Shown here piece by piece: positions 16,095 to 25,123 of a DNA stretch of 64,000 nucleotides (positions are counted from its first letter, which is position 1; each line of letters opens with the position of its first letter). The stretch comes from Vulcanimicrobiota bacterium. Its GTDB lineage: Bacteria > Vulcanimicrobiota > Vulcanimicrobiia > Eremiobacterales > Eremiobacteraceae. The stretch is from contig JABCYQ010000015.1 in assembly GCA_013290125.1 (NCBI GenBank), positions 1-64,000 on the forward strand. Reading direction: 5' to 3'. The notes under the pieces are model-generated. The model was not told the origin of the DNA. It was given only the letters and a program-made list of their open reading frames with translations, and searched no databases. Both the position numbers and the translations under genes were made by a program.

Positions 16095-18035
16095 TCAAAT
16101 AACGTGGACGGCCAGCCTCGCGACGATCAAGCCTTTGGGTTTTGCGCGACCCACGAACACGAGATCGCCTGGTGCCACCGGCGTGAATTCAAAATCGAGC
16201 GTCTTTCCGATTGTGAGCGTCTGATCGGCCGGCTGATCTGTCTGCCGAGCTGCCGGCAGGTCAGCGCCGTCGATGGCGATGGGTCGCCAGAGTACCGGTT
16301 CGGCGTTCGATTCGAGCGAGACGACGAGCTGTTGGTTAGCCGCCGCCACATTGATCAGACGAAATCGCTGAGTGACGCCGGCGTGGATGATCAATGGCGG
16401 CGGATCGCGATACCCATTGACAAGCTCCTTGGTCAAAATGTCGCCGACCGCACTCGGAGCGGTCAGCATCACGATGTGGTCCACAGTCGGATCAAAGCGC
16501 GAGCCGGGCGGAACGACGATCAACGGTCCCGCCAGTCCTCCGCGGAACTCCCATTGATCGTGCAGATGCGTGTGGTAGATAAACGTGCCCGCGCGAGGCG
16601 GCGTGAATTGCACGCGAAAGGTCGCGCCCGGCGCTATCGCCGGCGCGATCCGGTCGCCGTAACCGCTGAATCCGCTCGCACCGTCGTAAAAACTATCGGC
16701 TAGTTCCATGCCGTGCCAATGGACGCTCGTCGGCTCGCTCAAGTGATTGACGACGTCGATCGCGACCGGCACGCCTTGCGTGAGCACGAGCGGCGGCCCG
16801 ATGTGGCTGCCTGAGCGAATTTCTTCGGCGCCGTCACGGATCGCGTAGCTGAACGACGGTGCTTGCGGCGTGTTGTCGGGGGCAGTTTCCACTACGAGCG
16901 CAAGATGGCGCGCCGGTTTCGGTTCTGTCTGCGTGCGCCACGAAGGACTGGGATGCACGGTGATGCCCAATACCATGTCGCCCATCTCTGCGTGCGGCAC
17001 ATAGTCGTTCACGAATTGGTCGATGGAGACGGCCGGCGTACCGGACAGCATATCGGGGAACGGGAGATGCGCCACCGTGTGCGCCGGAATGTGGCAGTGG
17101 AACAACCAATTGCCGGGCCGATCGGCTTTCCACGTCATCGTAAACGTGCCGCCGGCGCGGACGAGTTCTGTCACCTCTTCGTCGCGGTCGGCGGCCGGGT
17201 AGTCCAGTTGGTTGATGCCGTCGCCGCGAGAATCCACGCGGAAGTAGAAGCCGTGCAGATGGAGTGGGTGGGCTACCGACCCCGCGTCGATCCATCGCCA
17301 GTGAACCACGGTGCCCTGCGCGTACGACAAGCGCTCAGTGTACGGCCATGCCAAGCCATTGAACGTCTCAAGCGTGTAGCGTTGTGCGAGGACTTTGGGA
17401 GCGTCGTTGACGTTATCCCACGTTCCAATCACGAATATGCGATCGGTATTGCCACCCTTCGGCGCGCGCGAGCCATCCGTGACGATGGCGCCGGATAGCT
17501 GTGAATCCCATCCGATTCGATCGATGATGGTAGCCGAATGCGTGGTGGTCGCCCAGTAGGCATATGTGCCGGCCGCGCCCGCGCGAAATCGCACCACACG
17601 CGCCGCGCCAAAGGCAACGCTGACCGAGCGGTCTTCGCTTGACGGTCGATCGATCAGGCCGTGCACGGTGAGCTCCGTCGCCGGGATGAGATTCCGAATC
17701 CTTAGCTCGACCTCGGTGCCAACCGGAACGCGGATCAGCGGGCCGGGAATCTGCAGCGGCTTTCCGGTTTCGCCGAACGCTTGCATCGGCACGCCCGGGC
17801 GGGCGCCACCGTCGGGATGCCATTCTCCCCAGCGCGCGTCGATCGACAGATGCAAGACGCCGCGGACTATCGTTCCCGCCGGGATGCGATTGTCGTTGGC
17901 GCTGATCGCAGTGTGAATGGCGGGCGGCGGCTGGACAACGCCGGGCCCGGAAATCGCAAGCACTGCTATTACCGGAAGAAATAGCATGAAGCCCTTTCGT
18001 CTAGGTCGCGATGAGTTCTCAACGTTGCGGCGCAC
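16095..18035 (-). CDS. Multicopper oxidase with swapped copper-domain order
   Basis: 646 aa from a GTG. This start retains PRRKGFMLFL, a twin-arginine-type export signal (an ATG at 17987 would remove it). Cupredoxin domains carry all the copper motifs, but in unusual order. Residues about 255-330 hold HPLHLHGFYF and FHCHIPAHTVAHL (type 1 Cu Cys-His with Leu in the axial position, plus half of the trinuclear site). The other half, HWHGM and YHTHLHDQ, comes later (about 430-510). In standard laccases the HWHG/HTH half comes first. All ten-odd ligands are present, so the enzyme is probably active on phenols or metal ions in the periplasm or outside. Confidence 0.88.
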   Translation of the reverse strand: MRRNVENSSRPRRKGFMLFLPVIAVLAISGPGVVQPPPAIHTAISANDNRIPAGTIVRGVLHLSIDARWGEWHPDGGARPGVPMQAFGETGKPLQIPGPLIRVPVGTEVELRIRNLIPATELTVHGLIDRPSSEDRSVSVAFGAARVVRFRAGAAGTYAYWATTTHSATIIDRIGWDSQLSGAIVTDGSRAPKGGNTDRIFVIGTWDNVNDAPKVLAQRYTLETFNGLAWPYTERLSYAQGTVVHWRWIDAGSVAHPLHLHGFYFRVDSRGDGINQLDYPAADRDEEVTELVRAGGTFTMTWKADRPGNWLFHCHIPAHTVAHLPFPDMLSGTPAVSIDQFVNDYVPHAEMGDMVLGITVHPSPSWRTQTEPKPARHLALVVETAPDNTPQAPSFSYAIRDGAEEIRSGSHIGPPLVLTQGVPVAIDVVNHLSEPTSVHWHGMELADSFYDGASGFSGYGDRIAPAIAPGATFRVQFTPPRAGTFIYHTHLHDQWEFRGGLAGPLIVVPPGSRFDPTVDHIVMLTAPSAVGDILTKELVNGYRDPPPLIIHAGVTQRFRLINVAAANQQLVVSLESNAEPVLWRPIAIDGADLPAARQTDQPADQTLTIGKTLDFEFTPVAPGDLVFVGRAKPKGLIVARLAVHVI

Positions 18036-18290
18036 ACCATCGCCCGAAGCGCGGAATTAAACCGCTCGGCGGGACGAAACAGGATTCGATTGCGTTGTGC
18101 GGCAACGAAAGACGTGGCGTAGGCTGCTGTACCATGCTGGAGGACGTAAGAGTTCGCATCCAGTGGGTACGGCTATGATAGCGTCTCGACGGAGTCGGTT
18201 GGTGTTCGGCCGCCGGACATCCGAAAGCGTTCTTCCCACGATATATGTTTAGCGACTCTTACTAAGCGTGACAGAAGGAGATACGTTTCA

Positions 18291-19040
18291 ATGAACCTCG
18301 TTCGCGGAATGGCCGGCCTCGGGCTGGCAGCGGCCCTCATGATGAGCATGTCGGCGTGCGGCTCCTCGGGGAGCTCCGGCTCGGATAACAGTCAGTCTGC
18401 AGCGACAGCCATGCCGGCGGCGACAACCGCGGCGGCTGGCGGCGCGATGTCGGGAGCGGCCATGGCGCCGAGCGACACGGGCAAAGATACGAAGATGGGC
18501 GGCGAGATGCACGGCCGCTTCGGCGGACCGGTCTACACCGGCGCGCCCGCGCTCAACGTCACTGCTGCACTTGTTGCCGCGGGCGGCGGACCAGAGTACT
18601 ACTCGACAGCGAAGGCATTGACAGCGATGGTCGGCGCGGCCACGGTCAAAGCGGAAGTCGCGAAACTGACAAAGCAATATGGCGCGGCCGAAGTGGGAAT
18701 GTGGCTGAAGACGTTTGACTTCGCCGTCGGCGATTCACTGAAGATCGCGACCGCTGCGGGCGTCAAACTTCCGGCGGCCGATCCGAAGATGACTGGTAAG
18801 TTGCTCGCGACGACGCTTGCGACAGCCGGTACCGCCAAAGATGGCACGTTCCAGATCGAATTTCTGCTCGATAAGGCCGTGAGCCACAAGATCCACGTGC
18901 AAGTCATGAACGACATCGACAAGGCGCCGGGTCTCGGGAAGAAAGCTGACCTGGATTATCACATGATCAGCAACCAGGCGTTCTTCGACGTCGCGCAAGC
19001 CCTCGGCGCGAAGTCCATCATGCTGGCGCCGCTGCACTAG
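18291..19040 (+). CDS. Lipoprotein of unknown function
   Basis: 249 aa. AGAAGGAGATACG before the ATG is a near-ideal ribosome binding site. Lipobox MSACG puts lipidated Cys at about residue 23, followed by a Ser/Gly/Ala/Met-rich linker to about residue 80. The folded part is a mostly helical, Ala-rich domain (ALTAMVGAATVKAEVAKL, MWLKTFDFAVGDSLKIATAAG) ending in DYHMISNQAFFDVAQALGAKS. It recalls periplasmic proteins that coordinate small ligands, but no family was recognised. It is transcribed away from the multicopper oxidase across a 255-bp divergent spacer and has its own terminator, so it is likely well expressed. Confidence 0.65.
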   Translation: MNLVRGMAGLGLAAALMMSMSACGSSGSSGSDNSQSAATAMPAATTAAAGGAMSGAAMAPSDTGKDTKMGGEMHGRFGGPVYTGAPALNVTAALVAAGGGPEYYSTAKALTAMVGAATVKAEVAKLTKQYGAAEVGMWLKTFDFAVGDSLKIATAAGVKLPAADPKMTGKLLATTLATAGTAKDGTFQIEFLLDKAVSHKIHVQVMNDIDKAPGLGKKADLDYHMISNQAFFDVAQALGAKSIMLAPLH

Positions 19041-19057
19041 ATCCTCGAATACGAATG

Positions 19058-19088
19058 AAGGGGCCGACGCTAGTCGGCCCCTTTTATT
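19058..19088 (+). terminator. Strong intrinsic terminator, GGGGCCGAC palindrome
   Basis: A perfect 11-bp stem (19058-19068 with 19073-19083, core GGGGCCGAC/GTCGGCCCC) with tetraloop GCTA is followed by TTATTTTT. It lies between convergent genes. The core is the same palindrome as in the cluster at 53526-53618. Confidence 0.85.
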
Positions 19089-19116
19089 TTTCGCGTTGTT
19101 GGTTATCCGGTAGTCG

Positions 19117-19671
19117 TTATTGCGGCGGGTAAGGCGAATCGTCCGGCGCCGGAGTGCTGTCGACCGGCGGCGGGACTCGCGAGTGCTGCGCTGCCGTGAA
19201 CGGCATGTCGGTGATCGGCCCGATGCTGACCGAGCCGAACATGTCAGCATACGTATCGATCGTGATGTCCATCGTGCCGACCTGATCGGTAGTTGACTTC
19301 GCCGGCAGTTTCAATGCGAGTTTGATATGCGACCCGTCTCGCGTGCCGCTCAGGGCGTACGTGGTCTTCGGATCGTACTCCCACGTGCCGGTCACGGTCG
19401 TGCCGTCGTCCTTGAGCGTCATATTCGAGTAAATGGGATACCCGGTCGGCTGCAATATCATCAGCCATGTGCCCGTCGGAATTTGATCGAGGGCAAAAGA
19501 CGGCGTCGGTGGGGCAGTGGGACTTGGGCTCGGGCTAGGGCTCGGTTGCGGACTCCGATGCGGGCGCGCCATCGCCATACCGGAGGCGGCGCCTTGCGCG
19601 CCTGCCGATGTGACGACGCTCGCGACCGCAAAGCAGAGGGCGACCGCGGCGGCGCGCCAAATTGAAGTCAT
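19117..19671 (-). CDS. Secreted protein with Pro-Ser linker
   Basis: 184 aa. A signal peptide (1-25, ending GAQ) is followed by a Pro/Ser repeat linker (SPQPSPSPSPSPTAPP). A beta-rich domain of about 90 aa follows: GTWLMILQPTGYPIYSNM, GTTVTGTWEYDPKTTYALSG, HIKLALKLPA. The GTW...DDGTTVTGTW pattern is typical of small secreted lipocalin-like or calycin-like domains. The tail is again Pro-rich. Function unknown. It converges on the lipoprotein gene at 18291 with the terminator between them. Confidence 0.65.
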   Translation of the reverse strand: MTSIWRAAAVALCFAVASVVTSAGAQGAASGMAMARPHRSPQPSPSPSPSPTAPPTPSFALDQIPTGTWLMILQPTGYPIYSNMTLKDDGTTVTGTWEYDPKTTYALSGTRDGSHIKLALKLPAKSTTDQVGTMDITIDTYADMFGSVSIGPITDMPFTAAQHSRVPPPVDSTPAPDDSPYPPQ

Positions 19672-19796
19672 GCCTAACGTGCTCCTGTATGTTCAAGGGG
19701 TGCGGTATTGCGTTCGTTTAGATGAACGCATGGCACCGACCTTGCCGTTCCATCGTCCCGGCATTTTGAGGTTGGTCTCGACGCGAGAGGCTCACT

Positions 19797-21476
19797 ATGA
19801 AGTCGACGCCTATCTTGCTGTTCGTTCTTGGCGTCCTCACAATGGCGCTCGCTTTAACGAGCCCTTGTGCGATCGCAAGGGCCGATGGCGCTCCGCCGTC
19901 GACTGCGCTTCCGCCCGATGCGCCGCCACCCGGTCTTAGCCCGAGCAAAGTTACGGTCGCCGACGTCATCGCAAAGTGGAAGACCGCACACGGCACGGAA
20001 AAAGCCAAAGCAGCAACCGAGATCGAGGTCGATTCGATCGATGCGTATGGCTTGACCGGCAGCGATCGAACGGTGTCCGTGGGCGACGATTACCTCGATA
20101 CGTACACGCTTGGTCCTGTGACAACCGAGTCCGGCCGGTATCACGGCCAGCGTTGGCGTCTGAACGAAAACGGCATCGTCGTCTTGGAAGTCGGCGTGCA
20201 CAAAAAAAATCAAGTCGACGCACAGGCGCTGCGCGACGCGATGATCGCGCCGACGAGCGGTGTCACTGTCGCGGGCGAAGTCACCAGTCCGGTACCCGCC
20301 TACGTCTTGAAAGTCAATCCGCCCGACGGCCGCCTCGAGTGGCTCTACTTCGACGAGAAGACCGGATTGGTCGATCGCGCGGACGCGGCGTATCCGGACG
20401 AACGCGTTACGACGACCTACGACGACTACCACCCCGTCAACGGGCTGATGGAGGCATGGCACACGCACGTCTCTGACGGATGGGTGGCGAACGATACGGA
20501 CATTCGCGTGCTTTCGGACGATGTCGATGTGCCGGTGTCAAGCGATCAAATCAAGATCCCCGATGGTCGTGCTCCAATCGCGAGCTTTCCGGCGAACGTG
20601 AAGAGCGTCGTCTTACCAGCGCGAATAGATGACGGCGCGGTGATCGTCCGCGTCATGATCAAGGGACGCGGTTTGGATTTCATCCTGGATTCCGGCGCGG
20701 GCGGTATCTTACTGGATAGCGAGGTCGCAAAGGAACTAGGTATCAGCACGTTCGGCAAATCCGTTCAGCAGACGATGGGCGCGTACGAGTCAACGCAGGC
20801 GATTATCCCGAACATGGACGTCGGGCCGATCAGTCTTACGAACACGTACGTCGACTGCGTGCCTTTCACGCAACAGCGCGGTTACGATACGAAGATCGTG
20901 GGATTGCTTGGGTTCGACTTCATCGCGAATGCGGCGGTGACGATCGACTTCGACAAAGGACAGGTCACGGCAACTCCGCCAGGCGATTTCGTCCCGCCGA
21001 CGAGCAGCATAGCGGTGCCGATTGCTCTCGACGACGGCGTCCCCTACGTGCAAGCGCAGGTCGGCGCTGCGATCGGCGATCATTTCATCCTCGATACCGG
21101 ATCGACAGATGTGCTCGTATTTTCAGCATTCGCCGGGGCTCACCCGAAGGACGTGTCCGACGAAGGACTCGGTCGAAGTATAAGCTCCTACTTGCCGTTC
21201 ATATCCGCGAGCGGGGTAGGCGGCGAGATCACGATGATCCCCACACAAGTCTCCTCGTATCATTTCGGCTCGGTAGCCTTCACAGATTTTCTGCTGATGC
21301 GCACGACCGGCGGCAGCGCGTTCGAAGCTGAAGATTCCGACGGGCTTGTAGGGTACGACGTGCTGCGCTACTTCAAAATATCGTTCGACTATCAAGACGG
21401 CTACGTCTATCTCGAACCCGGCTCGTTTCTTCAGGGGCAGAAGGCCACGACGCAGCCCACGCCGCATCCCAAGTAA
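19797..21476 (+). CDS. Secreted double-domain retropepsin-like aspartic protease
   Basis: 559 aa with a signal peptide (residues about 8-27). An N-terminal region (about 45-250) looks like a periplasmic beta domain. It is followed by two retropepsin-like halves, each with an active-site motif: ILDSGAGG with Asp298 and ILDTGSTD with Asp433. Each is followed by the matching hydrophobic-hydrophobic-Gly turn (VGLLGFDFI; DGLVGYDVL). A single chain can therefore form the two-Asp active centre that viral retropepsins build as dimers. It starts a run of tightly packed genes: the RNase HI gene begins right after its stop codon. Confidence 0.85.
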   Translation: MKSTPILLFVLGVLTMALALTSPCAIARADGAPPSTALPPDAPPPGLSPSKVTVADVIAKWKTAHGTEKAKAATEIEVDSIDAYGLTGSDRTVSVGDDYLDTYTLGPVTTESGRYHGQRWRLNENGIVVLEVGVHKKNQVDAQALRDAMIAPTSGVTVAGEVTSPVPAYVLKVNPPDGRLEWLYFDEKTGLVDRADAAYPDERVTTTYDDYHPVNGLMEAWHTHVSDGWVANDTDIRVLSDDVDVPVSSDQIKIPDGRAPIASFPANVKSVVLPARIDDGAVIVRVMIKGRGLDFILDSGAGGILLDSEVAKELGISTFGKSVQQTMGAYESTQAIIPNMDVGPISLTNTYVDCVPFTQQRGYDTKIVGLLGFDFIANAAVTIDFDKGQVTATPPGDFVPPTSSIAVPIALDDGVPYVQAQVGAAIGDHFILDTGSTDVLVFSAFAGAHPKDVSDEGLGRSISSYLPFISASGVGGEITMIPTQVSSYHFGSVAFTDFLLMRTTGGSAFEAEDSDGLVGYDVLRYFKISFDYQDGYVYLEPGSFLQGQKATTQPTPHPK

Positions 21477-21920
21477 GTGAAAAAAGACGGCATCTGCACG
21501 ATCTACACCGACGGTGGCGCACGCGGCAATCCGGGTCCGGCGGCGGGCGGCGGTGTCATCGTCGCGTCTAACGGCGCGGTGATCGCCGAGGTCTCGGAGT
21601 TCCTCGGCGTCGCCACGAACAACGTCGCCGAATATCGCGCACTTATCGCGACGTTGCAACGCGCAATCGAGACAGGCTGCAAAGATGTCGAGGTCTGCCT
21701 AGACTCCGAACTCGTCGTGCGCCAGCTCAACGGCGAATACCGGGTCAAAGATGTCAAGATGCGACCGTTGCACGCTCAAGCCACAGCGCTACTGCAAAAG
21801 TTCACGTCATCGCGCGTGCGGCATATCCCGCGCGAAGAGAATAAACGAGCGGACAAACTCGTCAACGACGTCCTCGATGCGCAGGCCACCTCCGCGCGCG
21901 AGGCGCGCGTCGGGCTATGA
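21477..21920 (+). CDS. Ribonuclease HI family protein
   Basis: 147 aa from a GTG that follows the preceding TAA with no spacing. The four acidic catalytic residues of RNase HI are visible: Asp in YTDGGARGNPGP, Glu in NVAEYRAL, Asp in VCLDSELV, and Asp in NKRADKLVND. It should cleave RNA in RNA-DNA hybrids, or act in a related role as the short bacterial RnhA/YpdQ-type proteins do. The downstream small gene overlaps by 4 nt (ATGA). Confidence 0.92.
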   Translation: MKKDGICTIYTDGGARGNPGPAAGGGVIVASNGAVIAEVSEFLGVATNNVAEYRALIATLQRAIETGCKDVEVCLDSELVVRQLNGEYRVKDVKMRPLHAQATALLQKFTSSRVRHIPREENKRADKLVNDVLDAQATSAREARVGL

Positions 21921-22348
21921 GACCGGTGTACGGTCCTTCGGATACGATCGTCGCGCTCGTCGACGCCGGCGGCATGGTCACGCTTGGAGAAGCCCCCGGC
22001 CCCGCTATCGCGAGCGTGCGCGGCGGCGAGATTTATGGTGACGCGTACGGAGCAGCGCTGCTCGGACACGTCGACGGCACCGGTCGCGTGTTGGATGCTG
22101 ATCGCGCCGTCGTCGGACGCGTCGACGCGTCGCTAATCGTCTATGACGCGGCGAATAGCCGCGTGGGGCGCGTCATCGATTCCATAGACGGCGGCGTATT
22201 GCTGTTGGTCGTCGCCCGCGCGCACCCGGACGCGGTGCGACCGACGCTTGCGCCGGACAAGATCGGCGGCACGGTCATGGACGAAGTCAACGCCGTTGAA
22301 TCGCTTACGAAGAGTCCCGATCTGCGCGGGCGCCGCGGAGAGTTCTAA
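21917..22348 (+). CDS. Small protein of unknown function with repeated GxVDxxxR motifs
   Basis: 143 aa, cytosolic by appearance. It has short repeats of the kind GHVDGTGRVLDADR, VGRVDASLIVYDAANSRVGRVID, suggestive of a beta-helical or beta-solenoid fold as seen in 4-fold-glyco/YmcE-like domains. I have no family assignment. It is translationally coupled to RNase HI by ATGA overlap, and the next gene begins two bases after its stop. Confidence 0.55.
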   Translation: MRPVYGPSDTIVALVDAGGMVTLGEAPGPAIASVRGGEIYGDAYGAALLGHVDGTGRVLDADRAVVGRVDASLIVYDAANSRVGRVIDSIDGGVLLLVVARAHPDAVRPTLAPDKIGGTVMDEVNAVESLTKSPDLRGRRGEF

Positions 22349-22350
22349 TT

Positions 22351-22761
22351 ATGAAGCACAACAATGTCTTGACCATCGTGTCTCTGCTCTCGATCATCCT
22401 CCTCTCGCTTCATTTTACGGATGATATCGTCTATGGGAGCGATAGGTCACCGGCCTCAAACGCCGTGGTAATCGCTGTCCTCGTCATCTGGCTTTACGGG
22501 GCGCTGGTGCTTGCCGAGCGGCGATCGGGGCACGCGATCATGCTCCTCGGATCGCTCGCGGGCTTGGTGGTTTTCACTGTTCACGTGAGCAGAGCAGGTG
22601 GACTGCCGGCCGGCGCGCTCGCCGAGTCCAGCGGGGCGTTCTTTTTCGTTTGGACTCTCCTCGCGCTTGCCGTGACCTCCGTCTTCTCCGCTATCCTCGC
22701 AGCGCACGGGTTGTGGAATATGCGACGTTCAAAGGCGCCGAATGCTGATCCAATGAATTGA
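22351..22761 (+). CDS. Four-helix integral membrane protein of unknown function
   Basis: 136 aa with four predicted membrane segments (residues about 7-23, 37-55, 62-81, 97-120). Between helices 1 and 2 is a short loop with DDIVYGSDRS. The C-terminus is basic and cytosolic (MRRSKAPN). It fits the general look of small DoxX/DUF-type inner-membrane proteins but cannot be assigned. It sits in the overlapping plus-strand run and is likely co-transcribed with its neighbours. Confidence 0.6.
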   Translation: MKHNNVLTIVSLLSIILLSLHFTDDIVYGSDRSPASNAVVIAVLVIWLYGALVLAERRSGHAIMLLGSLAGLVVFTVHVSRAGGLPAGALAESSGAFFFVWTLLALAVTSVFSAILAAHGLWNMRRSKAPNADPMN

Positions 22762-22808
22762 GATACCACGCCGTTTTTTGCTAACTCATGCGGGGAATAC
22801 CGGCTAAT

Positions 22809-23654
22809 ATGTCTATCGCGTCTGACGGACCGTCCATTTACATCTCCGTCGACATGGAAGGCTGCGCCGACATCGTCCATTGGGATGAAGTGCGGCCCTC
22901 AACCAGCAAGGAGTACGCGCGCTCGCGCGAGATCGTCACCGACGAGGTGAACGCGGCTGTCGGCGGTGCCTTTGACGGCGGCGCCAAAGCGGTGACCGTC
23001 AACGACTCACATTCGACCATGCGCAATCTGCTGACCGAACGGCTCGACCAACGCGCCACCATCGTCTCTGGCCGGCTCAAGCCCAACTTCATGCTCGAAG
23101 GGCTGACGCCGGAATTCTCCGCCGCATTTTTCATCGCGTATCACGGAGCTATCGGCGCCGGCGAGGCGGTCATGGGCCACACATATAGTCCGCGCGTGAT
23201 CTTCGAATGCAGGCTCAACGGCGCGCCGATCGGCGAATTGACGATCAATGCGGCATTGGCCGGGGCGTGGGGCGTGCCGGTCACGATGGTCAGCGGCGAT
23301 CGCACCACGCTAGAAGAAGCCGCGGCGACGCTGCCGTGGGCTCATACGGTTGAGACGAAGCGAAGCATCTCGTATTTCGCGGCCGAGTGCGTCTCGCCGT
23401 CAGCGGTCTGCGCGGCGCTGCGCAGCGCCGCCGCGCGCGCCTGCAAAGCAGAAGCGGCGAAACCGTTCGCGCTGCCGACGCCGATCGTGATGGAGATCGA
23501 CACGTATCGGACGGCGCAAGCCGATCACCTGGAGCTCATCCCGAGCATCAAGCGGATCGCCGCGCGGACGATACGGTTCGAGTCAGCTGATTTTCGCGAG
23601 GTATATCGAGCGCTGCAGGCAGTCATCTATCTCGGAGCGGCGGCGACCGCGTGA
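22809..23654 (+). CDS. M55 family D-aminopeptidase (DppA-like)
   Basis: 281 aa. An upstream in-frame ATG (22788) would add seven residues; 22809 places the conserved N-terminus (YISVDMEGC) as in Bacillus DppA. Zn ligands are recognisable: Asp and Glu of SVDMEG, His in VNDSHSTMRNL, His in FFIAYHG, and Glu of GELTINA. DppA is a self-compartmentalising decamer that removes N-terminal D-residues from D-Ala peptides, so a role in recycling cell-wall peptides is likely. It overlaps the next gene by 4 nt (GTGA). Confidence 0.93.
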   Translation: MSIASDGPSIYISVDMEGCADIVHWDEVRPSTSKEYARSREIVTDEVNAAVGGAFDGGAKAVTVNDSHSTMRNLLTERLDQRATIVSGRLKPNFMLEGLTPEFSAAFFIAYHGAIGAGEAVMGHTYSPRVIFECRLNGAPIGELTINAALAGAWGVPVTMVSGDRTTLEEAAATLPWAHTVETKRSISYFAAECVSPSAVCAALRSAAARACKAEAAKPFALPTPIVMEIDTYRTAQADHLELIPSIKRIAARTIRFESADFREVYRALQAVIYLGAAATA

Positions 23655-24331
23655 CGGAGAAGTGGCGCGCCGTCATCGTCATCGCGTGCATCGTCGCGGG
23701 CGCAGTGCTGAGTTACAAGCTGTTCTTCGGGCCATGGCTGCCGCAGTTCGAGGCCGTTCGCCAAATCCAAAATGAGAACAGCACGTGGCAGGTGACGCTG
23801 CAGTGCTACTACGCGGGCGGTGCTGTCTCCAACGAGACGTTCAGGCTTGCGAACGATAACGGGAAGACCTCGCTGTTCTATTCGGCGACGAGCCGGAACG
23901 GCCTCATCACGAAGCAGTTCACGGTTCCGCTCGCGGGGCCCGACAGCACGTTCCTCTTCGAACAGCTGCGCGCCGACGGCCTCTGGGATGTCGACGACAA
24001 ACCGGCGCTGCCGAACCCGAAGGACGAGTACATCATCGCCGTCCAGCAGACGTTGGGAGACGAGGGCGGCAGCCGGGCGTTTTCGTTCACGGATCCGGAG
24101 TATTGGGCCACCACAAAATCGGTGGAGTATAAAGTCGGCATGCCGGCGCGATCGGATCCAAGCGCGCCGATCGATATCAGCGCCGGCGTTCCGCGCAAAG
24201 ACCCACGCTATCTGACTCTCGTGCGCGAGATCCGCGCGTTTGGCCCTCCGAACGTGATAGCGGCCGAAAGCCGGATCCGTCAAGAACTCGCCGTGGTGCA
24301 TGCTGTGCACGCGCTTCCGGGCGGCAGATGA
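23651..24331 (+). CDS. Membrane-anchored extracytoplasmic protein of unknown function
   Basis: 226 aa from GTG. One N-terminal transmembrane helix (residues 7-24) is followed by a soluble region with TWQVTLQCYYAGG, NDNGKTSLFYSATS, FTVPLAGPDSTFLFEQLRADGLWDVDDKP, and a C-terminal helix. No family recognised. It overlaps the M55 gene before it and the deacetylase gene after it by 4 nt each, which suggests a shared role in cell-wall peptide or glycan handling. Confidence 0.6.
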   Translation: MTEKWRAVIVIACIVAGAVLSYKLFFGPWLPQFEAVRQIQNENSTWQVTLQCYYAGGAVSNETFRLANDNGKTSLFYSATSRNGLITKQFTVPLAGPDSTFLFEQLRADGLWDVDDKPALPNPKDEYIIAVQQTLGDEGGSRAFSFTDPEYWATTKSVEYKVGMPARSDPSAPIDISAGVPRKDPRYLTLVREIRAFGPPNVIAAESRIRQELAVVHAVHALPGGR

Positions 24332-25095
24332 ACCTGAAACGGATCATCGTCATCACGGCAATCGTCGCGGTGCTAGTCGCGGCGGCGTGGTACATCTCCG
24401 AGGCGCCGTACAATCAGATGTTCGGCGCGACTGTGACGCAAGTTCCGGTGCATCAGAAGGTCGTCGCGCTCACGTTCGATGACGGGCCGAATCCGCCGTA
24501 CACCGATGAGATCGTGGCGTATTTACATGGCGCCCACGCGCCCGCCACGTTTTTCGTGGTGGGAAAGGCGGTCGCCGCGCATCCGGAGATCCTGCGCACC
24601 GAGCTGCGCGACGGCGACGCGCTCGGCAACCATTCGTGGGATCACGCGCACCTCGTGCTGCTGTCGCGGCGGCACGTCGAACGCGAGATCGACGACTGCG
24701 AGAACGCTATCTATCAAGCCACAGGGACGCGTCCGGCGCTTTTCCGGCCGCCGTTCGGCGCACGAGATTTTCTCGTGCTGCGCGTTGCGCGCGAGAAAGG
24801 TTACCGGGTGATCATGTGGTCGGTGCCGTTGCCGGCGGACTGGACTGGCCCGCCGCCCGCCGTAATCGCAAAGCGCGTGTTGGCGCACGTGAAGAACGGC
24901 AGCATCATCGTTTTGCACGATGGGGACAGAGGGAGATCCGGCGATCGGCGCGCCACGGTCGAGGCCACGAGACTGATCGTGATTGCCCTGCGCGCGCAAG
25001 GCTACAGCTTTGTGACCGTGCCGCAGCTGCTGAAACTCGGCTATCCGAACGAGCCCACCCCTGCGGGCCCAACCGAAAACGATGGAACGATCTGA
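24328..25095 (+). CDS. Polysaccharide deacetylase (NodB-fold), membrane-anchored
   Basis: 255 aa with an N-terminal signal anchor (residues 6-20). All five NodB motifs are visible: TFDDGPN (catalytic base Asp and metal Asp), GNHSWDH (metal His pair), RPPFG, W of IMWSVPLPADW, and IIVLHDG (catalytic His). It should remove N-acetyl groups from GlcNAc or MurNAc in peptidoglycan or a related surface glycan. It is the last gene of the overlapping run that includes the M55 peptidase. A partial palindrome (25097-25116) follows directly. Confidence 0.92.
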   Translation: MNLKRIIVITAIVAVLVAAAWYISEAPYNQMFGATVTQVPVHQKVVALTFDDGPNPPYTDEIVAYLHGAHAPATFFVVGKAVAAHPEILRTELRDGDALGNHSWDHAHLVLLSRRHVEREIDDCENAIYQATGTRPALFRPPFGARDFLVLRVAREKGYRVIMWSVPLPADWTGPPPAVIAKRVLAHVKNGSIIVLHDGDRGRSGDRRATVEATRLIVIALRAQGYSFVTVPQLLKLGYPNEPTPAGPTENDGTI

Positions 25096-25096
25096 C

Positions 25097-25116
25097 GCCG
25101 AAATCGGCCCCTTCAA
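25097..25116. repeat. Partial copy of the GGGGCCGA palindrome
   Basis: GCCGAAATCGGCCCCTTCAA lies between two convergent genes. It matches the right half of the palindrome copy at 53526-53551 read on the minus strand (TCGGCCCCTTCAA). The core CCGA-AA-TCGG can still form a hairpin. Confidence 0.5.
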
Positions 25117-25123
25117 ATTAACC

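Noticed and set aside
18036-18290. Riboswitch or small RNA in the divergent spacer before the lipoprotein
   Set aside because: No known riboswitch core or terminator-like structure was visible.
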